A stretch of DNA of 64,000 nucleotides from positions 167,515,074-167,579,073 of the forward strand of contig CM041780.1 in NCBI GenBank assembly GCA_023374045.1, given 5' to 3'. The position numbers were made by a program, and so were the translations under genes. Positions within the stretch are counted from its first letter, which is position 1. Each line of letters starts with the position of its first letter. This stretch comes from Limonium bicolor (Eukaryota > Streptophyta > Magnoliopsida > Caryophyllales > Plumbaginaceae). This document shows positions 20,900 through 32,395 of this stretch, piece by piece. The notes under the pieces were generated by a model. It was not told the origin of the DNA and searched no databases. It saw only the letters and a program-made list of their open reading frames with translations.

Positions 20900-22925
20900 T
20901 GTTATACCCAAAATTTCAACCCCCTCGGAGTAGTCTCTAAGGCATACGTGTTACAAAGGGCAAAATGGTCAAAATGCACCGATGCAGGATTTTCCAAGGA
21001 CATTCTCGGGATTTTCTATTTTCATATGACTTGTTCATTATCTCCAAACACTTCCAAATATCATAGTCATTATGAAAGGTATTTCATGATTTTCTGATAA
21101 TATTTATTCTGGAAATTAAGCTTTTAATAAGCTAGTTTCTTTAATAATTAACACATGAAATAACCTCAAAATAGAAATAAAAGGGTTTTCAAAATTAAAA
21201 TAAAATTGTCACATGGTTAGCATGACTACACACAGTCATAAACCTGAAATTATTTTATTTGGAACCTTATCCCAAAATTTAAAAGAGAAATTCAATCATT
21301 TTTGCAATTTTCTCTCTCCTCTGGAAAATACCGAAATCAAAACAAAATGTCATGAAATTTTAACACAGGGCAGAGGATGATTATTAGAGACTAATGCCGT
21401 TGGAATTTCGTAATTTCGACTTTCCAATAATAAGTTATGAATTTTGGGAGATTCCAGATTGTGAGATTTTTATCTAATCGGTTATTTAACAAAATAACCC
21501 GATTCCAACTCTCAAAATTCCTAAAAATCATTCTTTACCTTCAGTTAAATTTTCATAATTTTTATCGGCTTGCAACATATTTTAAAAAATCAGATTCTCT
21601 TAGAGCACAAAATCAAGGTTTTAGATAAAAATTCTGTTCTATCAACTTGGCCATGCTCTTTCTATAAAAGGCCTTCCAAAAAACGACCTAGGGCAGGGTA
21701 GATGATCCCCATAGTCAGAAAACACAGCCGTCTACTTGCCTCCCACGTTTTCAACACTCCCAACACCGAAACTCTACCGAAATCATCCCAAAATCACCAA
21801 AAACACATTCTTTCTCTCTCATTGAACTTCCAAGCATCAAAACACCACAAATACAGAACCAAAACGTGCTTAACAACACAAGGAAGAAGAGGTCAGAAGC
21901 TCGGGTCAAAGTCGAACCGGATCGGCCACCAACGAAGCTTTCAGAGATTCCCGACGTGAAGGAACAACAAGTTTTCGAAATCAAAACAGGGTAAAAACCA
22001 AATTCTCTAACCCTTCTGGTCAAAATACAATTCTGGTTGAAATTGCTAACCGAATTGATTTTTCCTTGCTTCTGAATTAAGGTTTGTTTGTGTTTTTCCT
22101 TCTAACTTGTTCGTTAAGTTTCGCATTAAATTCGATTTCAAATTGAAAACTTTCAATCACTAACGTCTTGTACATCTTTCAGGCTACGCACCCATAAAAT
22201 TTGAGCCAAAAACACCTTCGGGAACAGCCTCAACGCCGCCGTCCGAGGGTTGTCCGCACCCACGGACGTCATGTCCGGGGTCCCGGACTCACTGTCCGTA
22301 AGCCCGGACGCCCACGGACGGCGGCGGGATTTTTAAATTTTAAAAATTTAGGTTTTCTGATAATGTCCGGGCCCACGGACAGCCTGTCCGTGGCCCCGGA
22401 CTTTACAATTTTCTGTTTTCTGTTTAATTCGACTTTATTTTCATATAGGTTAACTGGGGTCCGTGGTTTCGGACATTAGGTCCGTGGCTACGGACGGAAA
22501 CAAAATTTGACCTAATTCTGCCTCCGAAACCCTAGTTTAGGTAATTTTAATTTCCACTTTAATTTTCTGTCAAAAAATGCTAAAAAACACAAAAAAACAG
22601 AAGTTCGCGCACTTAGGTTAAAACGACTCGTAATAAGCCGTAATTAAACCAAGTAGAGGAAAAACGACCTAGGAAGGGTAATGAAAGTAATTGAACCCTA
22701 ATTAAGTCGAATATCAAGCCCCCGAACCCGAACTCTCCTTTCCTAATTTGATCTAGGTTAAAATTAGGTGGCGACTCGTAATAGGTTCCAGTGAGCTAGC
22801 TTAGGTTTTAATAATTATTGTTATATGACATAGTTATTAATCTTAGGCTATAAGTGGACCTAAAACCCGTTTAGATCCCAATCAAGTTAATCCACATAGG
22901 ATAGGGTTTAAAATCGAGGCTCACA
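20900..22925 (+). repeat. 3' LTR of gag-only element
   Basis: 2026 bp, TGTTATACCC to GAGGCTCACA, nearly identical to 12828-14854. Differences seen by eye include one C in the first C-run, CAGAGG for GAGG near 21370, a TCT deletion near 21813 and single substitutions near 22249 and 22603. Followed by CACTG. Confidence 0.97.
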
Positions 22926-22930
22926 CACTG
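22926..22930. repeat. Target-site duplication CACTG, right copy
   Basis: Pairs with 12823-12827. Confidence 0.95.
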
Positions 22931-23331
22931 CAGAATCAACAAGCACAAAATTCTGGTGCTGGAGCGTCTTCTAGTATGGATGCAGTTCTGGCCAGGATGA
23001 ATGACTTCATCTCAGTTAATACGAAGAAGTTTAATGAGCTGGAAGCCTTCAATCAGGAGCAGAGAACCTTTAATAATGACCAGAGGACTTTCAATAGGAA
23101 TATCGAGACGCAGCTATCTCAGATATCTCAGCAGTTAGCTCAGCGTCCTTTGGGTTCCTCGCCTAGTCAGGCGGAGCAGAATCCGAGAGAGCATGCCAAG
23201 GCTATCACGTTGAGGAGTGGTACACAGCTTGACCCGGTGGTCCCTGAAGTTGAGGTCCCTCTCCCCAATGTTGAGCAGAATGAAGAGACTGCTCCAGCAG
23301 GTTCCCAGAGGAGCCACCAGCTGAAGAAGAG
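22931..23331 (+). pseudogene. gag: Athila Gag, 3' part
   Basis: Continuation of the frame interrupted at 12827. It has a Gln-rich stretch, a heptad-like region with repeated NEL, NQEQ and NDQ, then HAKAITLRSG, the conserved Athila Gag-protease junction motif (TLRSG). A frameshift near 23300-23330 moves the protein to the frame that starts at 23332, so the frame ending at 23416 is not the native C-terminus. Confidence 0.85.
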
Positions 23332-24012
23332 GTGGCAATTAGCAAGGCTACTAAGACTTCCACACCTCCACGACGCGCAGTTGCTGAAGCGCCAGTTTCT
23401 TTTCCAAACCGGTTGAAGAAGAGAGACTTGGATGAGCAGTTTGGTAAGTTTTTGACTATTTTTAAGAAACTGGCCATTAACATTCCTTTTTCTGAAGCTT
23501 TGAAGCAGATGCCAATATATGCGAAGTTTATGTAGGACATCTTGTCCAATAGACGGTCTTTAGTTGAGAAGGATACCGTGCAGCTCACTGAGAGCGTTTC
23601 AGCTGTGCTTTCGAAGAAACTTCCACCTAAGCTTAATGATCCAGGTACTCCGGTCATACCTTGCGCGATAGGTAATGTGAATTGTGGTAAGGGTTTATGT
23701 GACTTAGGTGCAAGTATTAATCTGATGCCATTATCTATGTATTTAAAGCTTGGTCTAGGAGAATGTGAGCCTACACGAATTACCTTGCAATTAGCTGATA
23801 GGTCGATTATCCTACCTAGGGGTGTGGTTAGAGATTTAATTGTTTCAGTTGGTACTTTTGCTTTTCCTGCTGATTTTGTTATTTTAGACATGGAAGAAGA
23901 CAAGGTAGTACCACTTATTCTAGGTCGACCATTCATGCGTACAGCGAGGACCCTTATTGATGTTGAAGGAGGGAAGATTATACTGCGTTTACATGATGCA
24001 GCTTGTCTTTGA
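23332..24012 (+). pseudogene. pr: Athila aspartic protease region
   Basis: Processes the Gag-Pol polyprotein. It begins with the Athila linker (FPNRLKKRDLDEQFGKFL, then EALKQMPIYAKFM). An in-frame TAG at 23533-23535 replaces the Lys of a KDIL motif. The protease core has the catalytic CDLGASINLMP motif (D-L-G-A-S), and the flap-distal [16 protein letters not shown] follows. The frame breaks near 24000 ([10 protein letters not shown]), and pol continues one frame over. Confidence 0.9.
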
Positions 24013-26215
24013 TATGACCAAGGCTGCCACTCACCCTTCTGATGTTCATGCTTGCTTTAGTTTAGATTGTATTGACACTTTGATGCAGGATTATTCTTAC
24101 AGCCCCACGGAGCTGGATGCGTTGGAGAATTGGTTGGTGGATTCTATAGAGACCACTCATGATGATTCTGAGGTTTTTGCAGCAGCGTTTCAGCTCTATG
24201 CTGAGAGACCATATAGGAGAAACCACAGAATCGAGGAGGAACCGCTGGACCGAGTTCCAAAGACACTAGCTCCTTCTGTGGAATCACCACCTTCGCTTGA
24301 ACTTAAACCGCTTCCTAATCATCTTAAATACGCTTTCCTAGTTCCTCCTACTGATTTACCTGTTATTATATCTAATGCTTTAACTGATAAACAGGAGGAA
24401 GCATTGTTGCAGATTTTGAGGAGGAACAAAGAGGCGCTAGGATGTTCCATTGCTGATATCAAAGGCATTGCTCCGACATTCTGTACTCACCGCATCTATC
24501 TTGAGGAGGATTACAAGCCATTGAGACAGCCTCAGCGGAGACTGAACCCGCACATGAAAGAGGTAGTCAAGAAGGAGGTTATCAAGCTACTGGATGCAGG
24601 TATAATCTATCCGATTTCTGACAGCGAATGGGTAAGTCCTACTCAGGTAGTACCCAAGAAAGGGGGCTTAACTGTAGTTCCTAATGATAAAGGCGAATTA
24701 ATTCCTCAGCGTACTATTACTGGGCATAGAGTTTGCATTGATTATAGGAAGTTAAATGCCGCCACTAGGAAAGACCACTTTCCCCTTCCATTTATTGATC
24801 AGATGCTAGAGAGGCTTGCAGGACAAGAATATTACTGTTTCATAGATGGTTACTCTGGTTATTTTCAAATTCCAATTGCTAACGAGGACCAAGAGAAAAC
24901 TACTTTTACATGTCCATATGGTACCTATGCTTATCGTCGCATGCCTTTTGGTTTATGTAATGCTCCTGGTACTTTTCAATGTTGCATGACTGCTATCTTT
25001 GCTGATTTTATTGAAAAGTGCATCGAAGTCTTTATGGATGATTTTTCTGTTTTCGGACCAACTTTTGATGCATGCTTGCGAGACTTGGATTTGATCCTAG
25101 CTAGATGTAGGGAGACTAACTTGGTGCTCAATTGGGAGAAGTGCCACTTCATGGTGCAGGAAGGCATCGTGCTCGGACACAAGATTTCTAAGAAGGGGGT
25201 CGAGGTGGACAAGGCAAAGGTTGAAGTCATAGAGCAGTTGCCACCACCATCTTCGGTAAAGGATGTTCGAAGTTTTCTCGGTCACGCAGGATTTTATAGG
25301 CGCTTTGTTAAGGATTTTTCTAAGATCTCTAAGCCTCTTTGTGATTTATTACTTAAGGATGCTAAATTTGAGTTTACAAAGGAGTGCTTAGATGCGTTTA
25401 ATTTGCTCAAAGCTAAATTGATTTCTGCACCTATTATTGTTGCTCCTGATTGGTCGCTGCCTTTTGAGATTATGTGTGATGCTAGTGACTACGCGTTGGG
25501 AGCAGCTTTGGGTCAGAGGCATGACAAGGTGTTGAGGATAGTCTACTACGCGAGTAAGACTATGAATGAGGCACAGAAGAACTATGCCACAACGGAGAAG
25601 GAGCTTTTGGCGATTGTCTTTGCTTATGATAAGTTTCGACCGTATATCATTGGCAGCAAAGTCATCATGCATACCGACCATTCCGCTCTCAGGTATCCCT
25701 TTGTAAAGATTGATGCTAAACCTCGTTTAATCTGTTGGATTTTGCTTTTGCAGGAATTTGATATTGAGATTAGAGATAAACCTGGAGCGCAGAATGGAGT
25801 GGCGGATCACTTATCCCGTATGGAAGTTCCAGATGATGGCAGGCCAATCAATGAGTATTTCCCTGATGAGTATGTCTTCGTGATCGGCCATTCCACGGAC
25901 CCATGGTACGCTGATATTGCAAACTACCTAGCCAAGGGTATTGTTCCTCCAGAGTTGTCATATCAGCAGAAGAAGAAGTTCTTCTCCACGGTCAAGCACT
26001 ACCTTTGGGATGACCCGTTTCTGTTCAAGGTGTGTGCTGATGGTATGATTCGTCGTTGTGTATCTGAGGATGAAGCTAGAGACATCCTGACACACTGCCA
26101 TTCTAGAGAAGCAGGGGGTCATTTTGGACCGGCTAGGACAGCCGCGAAAGTTTTGGAGGCTGGCTTCTTTTGGAAGAACTTGAACAAGGACTGTTATCAA
26201 TTTGTTTCTATTTGA
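24013..26215 (+). pseudogene. pol: Athila RT-RNase H and integrase N-terminus
   Basis: Copies element RNA to DNA. The frame open over 23957-26215 carries an RT core from about 24520: [49 protein letters not shown] and catalytic FMDDFSVF near 25033 (x-M-D-D). RNase H follows with [13 protein letters not shown] near 25474 and [10 protein letters not shown] near 25675. VADHLSRME marks its end. Integrase HHCC zinc-domain histidines ([12 protein letters not shown]) are at about 26094, but the frame stops at 26213-26215 just before the expected CxxC, which is altered by a small deletion. Confidence 0.93.
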
Positions 26216-26255
26216 TCAATGCTAGAGGCAGGGGAATTTATCCAGACGTCATGAG

Positions 26256-27188
26256 ATGCCTTTGAATTCGATCCTGGAGGTTGAGCCGTTTGATTTATGG
26301 GGTATTGATTTCATGGGACCGTTCCCATCCTCCCAAGGTAACCTCTACATCTTGGTAGCAGTGGATTATGTTACCAAGTGGGCTGAAGCGATAGCAGCGC
26401 CGACAAATGATGCAAGAGTGGTGCTTAAGTTTCTAAAGAGGAATATCTTTACCCGTTTCGGTGTTCCACGAGCGATCATCAGTGACGGGGGTACACACTT
26501 CTGCAACAAACAGTTTGAGGCTCTTCTACAGAAATATGGTGTGCGACATAAGGAGTCTTTACCGTATCATCCACAGATGAACGGGCAAGCCGAGATCACC
26601 AACAGGGAGATTAAGTGGATACTGCAGAAATCAGTCACATCCTCGAGGCGAGATTGGTCTCTTAAGTTGGATGACGCCTTGTGGGCATACCGCACTGCAT
26701 TTAAAACACCTTTAGGTATGTCCCCGTACAAGTTGGTTTTTGGTAAGGCGTGTCACTTACCTGTGGAGTTGGAGCACAAGTCTTTTTGGGCACTCAAGGC
26801 ATTGAATTTTGATCTGAAAAAGGCCGGTGAGATGCGTAAGTTACAGCTGTGTGATCTCGAGGAGTTTAGAGAGGAAGCTTATGAGAATGCCAAGATTTAT
26901 AAGGAGAAAACGAAGAGGTGGCACGATAAGTTATTGGTCAAGCGTGAGTTTCACGTTGGAGACAAGGTTCTGTTATTCAATTCCCGTCTGAAATTGTTTC
27001 CAGGGAAGCTAAAGTCTCGTTGGTCTGGACCGTTTACAGTGATAGATGTCTCGCCCTATGGAGCCATCGATTTAATCAATACAGAAGGGGATACATTCAA
27101 AGTCAACCGGTCTCAGCTGAAGCATTATCTCAGTGGTGATATCGCTGAAGTCCATTCGGTGATCACGATCTTTGATCCTCCATACTGA
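26256..27188 (+). pseudogene. int: Athila integrase core and C-terminus
   Basis: Joins the cDNA to chromosomal DNA. The D-D-E triad is visible: WGIDFMGPF (D1), [11 protein letters not shown] (D2) and [16 protein letters not shown] (E). The C-terminal part has the GPF/Y module ([18 protein letters not shown]). The stop TGA is at 27186-27188. No chromodomain, as expected for Athila. It is severed from the RT frame by the frameshift near 26210. The ATG given is simply the first in the open frame; native protein would come from the polyprotein. Confidence 0.92.
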
Positions 27189-28212
27189 TTATCCATGCAT
27201 GGTCTAGCCAAAGACCGAAAAGACGGGCGGCTGGCTGGGAGACAACCCAGTTTGGTGAGTTTTATTATTTTCATTTTATTTATTTCTCGTAAGTTTTATT
27301 GTTTTTTATTCTTTATTTTTGGGCTAACGTGTGTTATTAGACATGTTTTGTTTAGTTTCACATGGTTTAGAAGGTGAATTCAGGAGTTTGGAGGGATCTC
27401 TGTTATCAATATGAGTTTCTGGCCACTTTTAAGGGTTGTCCAGGTTTGGAGCTGGGTTTGCAAACCCGGACCTATAGCTGGGCGACGCTACTGGCAAGTT
27501 TTGGAGGTCGTCTGGGTTTGCGCGCTGGTTTGCAAACCCGGATCGTGAGGGCGAGATAGCTACTGTCTAATTTTGATGCACGTCCGGGTTTGCTGATTGG
27601 TTTGCAAACCTGGATCACAAGAGCGGAGTAGCTACTGGCATGTTTTGCGTGTCGTCCGGGTTTGAGTAGGGGTTTGCAAACCCGGACCGCATAAGCGGTG
27701 AAGCTTCTGTCTAATTTTTCATATCATCCGGATTTGAGTAAGGGTTTGAAACCTGGACTGCATATGCGGAGGCGCTGCTGGCTTATTTTCAATATGGTCC
27801 GGGTTTGCATACGAGTTTGAAACCCGGACCACAATTTCTGCAGGAACAAAAGACGGGCGCCGCGAATTCTCCATCCCTAAACCTATCCCTTCTTCCTCGC
27901 GCCGCTCCTCCATTACCCACTCTCCCGACCTCGCTGCTTCGCCATTGTACCCGTCCCAGCCCCCATCTTCCTGCTCTCTTCACCATCTCCGTCTCGCCTA
28001 ACCCACCGCCCCGACCTCACCTCCATTAATACACCCCATCACCCCATTCCACTGTCGCAACCCCGGCCCCGTTCTTCTTCGCATCGCCCCCACTCGACAT
28101 CATCACCGCTCTCCCGACCCGCTATCACACCACCACCCCCACTCCACTGCTTCACTTCCGTCGCCCGACCGTATCCAATTCGGCCCCAAACTCGCGCCAT
28201 CGCCCAATTATC
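27189..28212 (+). other. Spacer between pol and env-like ORF
   Basis: Contains the hairpin array at 27438-27832, then about 350 bp of C-rich sequence (TCCCGACC, CACCACC runs) leading to the env-like ATG. No coding assignment. A long spacer is usual before the Athila third ORF. Confidence 0.6.
27438..27832. repeat. 72-bp hairpin minisatellite, internal copies
   Basis: Six units start at 27438, 27510, 27582, 27654, 27726 and 27797, with a 72-bp period. Each has GTCCGGGTTTG...CAAACCCGGAC-type arms, several decayed. The spacers resemble those of the LTR array (GAGA...CTGxCT...TTTT...CGTC), so these are the same repeat family as in the element's own LTRs. Confidence 0.92.
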
Positions 28213-29498
28213 ATGGCACCGAAGCGCGCGAGACGTTCCACCGCTGCTGCTGCTTCTTCATCGGCTGTGCCTGCGCCACATGCACCAACACCACCGGTCC
28301 AATACCGAGAATCAGTGCGTGCCGATTTCATTAGCGATGCTGCCTTTGATTGGTATAATGTCAAGGACCGGAAAATTATTCCGGAAAGGTCTGTGTCCAA
28401 GGAGTTAATTACTGAATTTGATTTACAAAGTGTGTTTGATGCTAAGGGTTGGGGAGGATTGTTGCGTCTTGGTGGGGGGTGTTATTACCCAAGACTGGTT
28501 AAGTTGTTCTATGCTAATGCTGAAAAGGATGATGAGTACGATATAATTAGCGCGGTGATAAAAGGGAGGTACATCGAGATTAATCATAGGGTGGTTGATG
28601 AGTATTTTGGAGTGCATGATGCATTTGATAGAAATATGCTTAGGGAAGCTAGGAAGAATTTGGATAATGATAAGAGACGGGCGAAGGAACACTATCTGAG
28701 GCTGGTGGTAAATGACCCTGAGGTTCAGAACCGTCAAAGACGGTCTTCGAGGGATAAGCAGGTCGTGACAGGGGATAAACTGCAGACTCCGATTGAGCGG
28801 TTGCTTCTGGCCATTATTATGCATAATGTCCGCCCGAGAGAGTGTGCTGACTTGAATGCTGTGGATTGTTTCTTCATGCGACATCTGGATGATGAGTTCT
28901 CTCCGGCGCTTGTCCTATTGTTTTCTCTTCTGTTGTTATTAATCATATTTTGCGTATCATGGATGTGGACAGCACCGCTTCTCTTGCTTTTCCACATTTT
29001 CTGCAGTATCTTTTTGAGAAGGAGAGGGTTGACTTCAGTGATGAGCGGCCTCAGCATTCCGCTCCTCCTCTGGACATGACAGCGATGCATCGCTTTCAGT
29101 GGGAGAAGATAGGAGACGGGTGGATAAAGCGCCGTCGTGCCCGACCGGGTGAGAGAGCTGCCCGAGCTGCTGGTGCTGATGGGGCTGGGCCTTCCCAGAT
29201 CAGGGGTGCTGATGGGCCTGCTGCGGGTCCGATGCCAGGTTTTGAGGAGCTGATGACAGAGTTTAGAGATTGGCAGGGGGTGTGTACTACCCGCTTTGAT
29301 GAGTTTGGCTCGCGCCTTGACGATCTGTCCACTCAGGTTCAGAACTATGGAGTTCGCCTGACATCTTTGGAGGCGCGTCGCCATGCTGCTGAGGTTCGCC
29401 AAGAGGCGAGGATGGCTGAGTATGATACACGCTTCGCCCGTATGGAGGCATGGCACCTTCCGCATGGGTCACAGTCACAGCCCCCACCACAGCCCTAG
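28213..29498 (+). pseudogene. Athila env-like third ORF, one frameshift
   Basis: The third ORF in the position of a retroviral env. The ATG at 28213 gives a basic, Ala-rich start, then the plant transposon domain found in Athila third ORFs (RSVSKELITEFDLQSVFDAK-GWGG, KLFYANAEKDDE, VIKGRYIEINHRVVDEYFGV). Near 28900-28945 a Leu-rich hydrophobic stretch could be a membrane segment. A frameshift there moves the rest to 28950-29498, with a basic RRRARPGERAARAAG stretch and a coiled-coil-like tail (LDDLSTQVQNYGVRLTSLEARR). The function is unproven; I see no signal peptide. Confidence 0.75.
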
Positions 29499-30864
29499 GC
29501 TCCTGGAGATTGGGTTACTTCATTTTCTACCCTTTTCGGCTATTTTGATGTTTTTATTCTCTTAGTTTTCTTTAGGTTTTTCTTCTTTTAGATTCGGATG
29601 TTGTCGTTTATTTTCGGTTTGTTTTATTAGCTATGATTTACTCGCACGCTTACTGTTCTGCAAGTTATTATTGGCTTTTGGTTTCTTTACTTGAGTACAG
29701 GTCTGCTTTTGCTAAGTGTGAGGTATTGAGGTATCCAAAGGAAACTCTGTCGAATTTTCTGCAGCTTCAACACCCCGATGCTTTTGGCTAAGTGTGAGGA
29801 TGTCCTCAAAATACTCCAGGGGCGTGATTTTCTAACTTCTTTTATTTTTCAACGTTGTTTTCTACGACTTTGTGTTTTCCTTCCGTCTTAATCATTTACA
29901 TGAAGCAATGAGGGCATTGCTAATTTTTAAGTGTGAGGAAGGGAAATTACACATGCTCATGCTCTTGCTCAATTTCATTCGAATGTGCTAATTTTGAACA
30001 TTTTTAAGGCTATCACTCCATTTTCACAGTATTTTTGTTGGCCCTCAAAATTTTTGGTTGCATAACATACCTGAGTCTTATTCAGTGGTTGGATAAGTTA
30101 GTTTGGAACACCGCACGAGTAGCACTAGTTCTTGTGAGATCGAAGCTGGAAAATAGTTGTGGGAATTCTGGTTGCACTGCTTGTATGTACAGTTTTGATT
30201 AATGCTTGTCTATTTCTTCTTTAAAAAGTTAAGCCTATTAGTGAAACTATTTGATTTTGATTTCACTTGGGGACTTTGGGAATGATTATTGAATGAAAGG
30301 AAGGAAGGACAAAGGCAAGGTACTCCTCTAATCGAACTTTTAACCCAGAAAACAGGCCCGCCATTTGGTAATTAAGTCCTCGGGGCCTCACCCATCTACC
30401 TAAGGTCATCTGATCTGGGATAGAAGACCCAACACCGCTACATGAATGGAGAGAAAAGTCTGAGGGATATAAAAGAGAAAGTTAATGCTGTTTAGAAAGT
30501 TGAAGAAATTTGTTAATTTCAAATGCAAAGTGCAAAGTCTTTCTTGATTATGAGTACGTGGTGATGAAAGGTAATATGGAATAAGATATTACTTCTCACC
30601 CCTTGTCGTCCTGGATTGTGGAAAGTTAATTGGAAAGTAGTCCCTGAGTGAAATTGGAGTCAGTGGTTTTACTATGTCTTAAGCTCTTGCAAAATATTCT
30701 CAATTCACTGTTTATGAAAACCTGCAAGTGTGGATCATTGTTCTCTATGACTGCTTTCATTATTAGATCTCCTTGTGCACAGTTCTAAACTGACGACTCC
30801 CTTCTGTAGATTTCAGTATGTTTCTATTTGCTTGAGGGCAAGCAAAGATTAAGTGTGAGGAAGT
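29499..30864 (+). other. Athila 3' noncoding region with repeated tract
   Basis: Noncoding. The motif AAGTGTGAGG occurs at about 29713, 29788, 29929 and 30851. The last belongs to the polypurine tract ending AAGTGTGAGGAAGT directly before the 3' LTR. The earlier copies look like duplicated tracts. Confidence 0.7.
30849..30864 (+). promoter_or_regulatory. Polypurine tract of Athila
   Basis: TTAAGTGTGAGGAAGT immediately before TGATAAG of the 3' LTR. Confidence 0.8.
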
Positions 30865-32390
30865 TGATAAGTCAGGAATTTGTCTAAGTTTACTAGACTA
30901 ATTCATGCTTAATTTTCTACTTTATGACATTAACTTTCCTCTTTAATGCTTTAATTACTCTTCATTGTTATATTTGTCTCCAATGATCGATTTCATATGT
31001 TTTCAGGATAAATACTCAACAAAGTGCTTAAATGAAGATTTTAGAGGTTAGAGCAACATGGGAAGTCAAACCAGAGTCAAATACAGATTTTCATTGACCA
31101 CTGCTGTGCTTTATAGAGGGTCCGGGTTTGCAGCTGGGTTTATAAACCCGGACCACCTTGTCGCAGAACTTTCTGCCCAATTTCAGATGCGGTCCGGGTT
31201 TGTGTCCTACTTTGCAAACCCGGACCATCCCAGGACGAGACCTTCTGCCTCTTTTTAGACGTCGTCCGGGTTTGCATCCTACTTTGCAAACCCGGACCAT
31301 CCCAGCGAGACCTTCTGCCTTTTTAGTGTGTCCGGGTTTGCATCCTACTTTGCAAACCCGGACCAATACAGCGGAGCGACAATCAGCGGAAATAACGGAA
31401 TTGTGTTTATCTTTAATATCTCTTATTATATCTTTATCCAGACGCTTAATTAGAGAGATTGGAGATAGATTAAAGATAGACTTCTGTGTTATAAAAGAGA
31501 GGCTAGCCAACGTGAAGGGTACACTTCTTTAGCGCACAAAATCACCACAATACAGAGAGTTTAGTTGAAGTTGGAGTCTGAGTCTGGTTTGGAGTTTGGA
31601 GCAGAGCAGAGCAGGAAGTCACCACGGAGACTTCTCCAGAAATTTCACCAGAGTTCCTTTTGTTCTCTATAATTACTCATACAGTTCTGATTATTGTAAA
31701 CATGTCAATGGCTGAGTAGTTCCTTTAGATTTCGGTTTGCTTTGTATCCCTAAATTGACTATTCCTGTTCCTTTGTGATTTAATGCAATTTGATTGAGTA
31801 AAGTTATTTTCCTTGCTTAATTTCTTTAATCTTTACAATTTGGCCAATTATAAGGATTAGTATTTTGTTAGCTTATATGTGACGACTGCGGCTTTCAACT
31901 GAATACAGGAAAATAACCGGTTAGTTTAGAGATGGTAATTCCTCTAAATTGCTAATTGACCAATAAACTAGATTGTTCTCAAGGCGGTTAGTAAACAGTG
32001 GGTTTGTAACGAGAGTTAAAATTCAGTCTTGCTAACTAGTATTTGCTAAGCGGGAGACCGGAGGTAAATTATCTTTGTTCTAGGGTTTTACTCAGAATTG
32101 TCTTATAAATCACTTAGGGATAGGAATCACAGATTTAGGGTGCAGTAGTAAACCGGGATCTCCTTTCCAAATCAGTTTCACAACGTTTATTTTCCTGCTT
32201 GTTATTGTTTGCATTCTATTTACAGTTTCTAATTATCATCAAATCAAACCCCAATTTCCTGTTTTAATTTGTCATTAATAAAGATTTAAACTAGACACAT
32301 CGCCTCCTTTGGTTCGATACTTAGGGAATTCTCTCTATTAAAACTTGCTAGAATTGACCGGTACACTTGCCGTTAGGTTTTATCCCAACA
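30865..32390 (+). repeat. 3' LTR of plus-strand Athila
   Basis: TGATAAGTC to CCCAACA, 1526 bp. Compared with the 5' copy it lacks several one- to four-base pieces around 31300-31480. TATA-like TATAAAAG at 31490-31497. The hairpin array is at 31119-31370. Followed by AGTTT at 32391-32395. Confidence 0.95.
31119..31370. repeat. Hairpin minisatellite, 3' LTR copies
   Basis: Four GTCCGGGTTTG...CAAACCCGGAC hairpins at about 31120, 31192, 31264 and 31329. The last interval is shortened by small deletions in the spacer, while the stems remain perfect. Confidence 0.9.
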
Positions 32391-32395
32391 AGTTT
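32391..32395. repeat. Target-site duplication AGTTT, right copy
   Basis: Pairs with 9748-9752. Confidence 0.8.

Larger units (their letters stand above)
12828..22925 (+). mobile_element. Young gag-only (TR-GAG-like) LTR retrotransposon
   Basis: A 10.1 kb element with 2.03 kb LTRs, a Tat/Ogre-type primer site, one intact gag ORF, a polypurine tract and a clean 5-bp target duplication, but no protease, RT or integrase. About 3.8 kb after gag is noncoding and full of tandem repeats and hairpins. By eye the two LTRs differ at only a handful of positions, so insertion was recent. This matches the non-autonomous TR-GAG type described in plants, mobilised by an autonomous relative, presumably of the Tat/Ogre lineage. 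Confidence 0.95.
9753..32390 (+). mobile_element. Athila-clade LTR retrotransposon, with nested insertion
   Basis: Complete structure: two LTRs of about 1.54 and 1.53 kb, a tRNA-Asp-type primer site, gag, protease, RT-RNase H, integrase, an env-like ORF, a purine-rich tract and a 5-bp target duplication. Without the 10.1 kb element inserted at 12828 it is about 12.5 kb, normal for Athila. Stops and frameshifts in gag and pol make this copy non-autonomous. It entered the LTR of a minus-strand Tat-like element. Confidence 0.95.
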
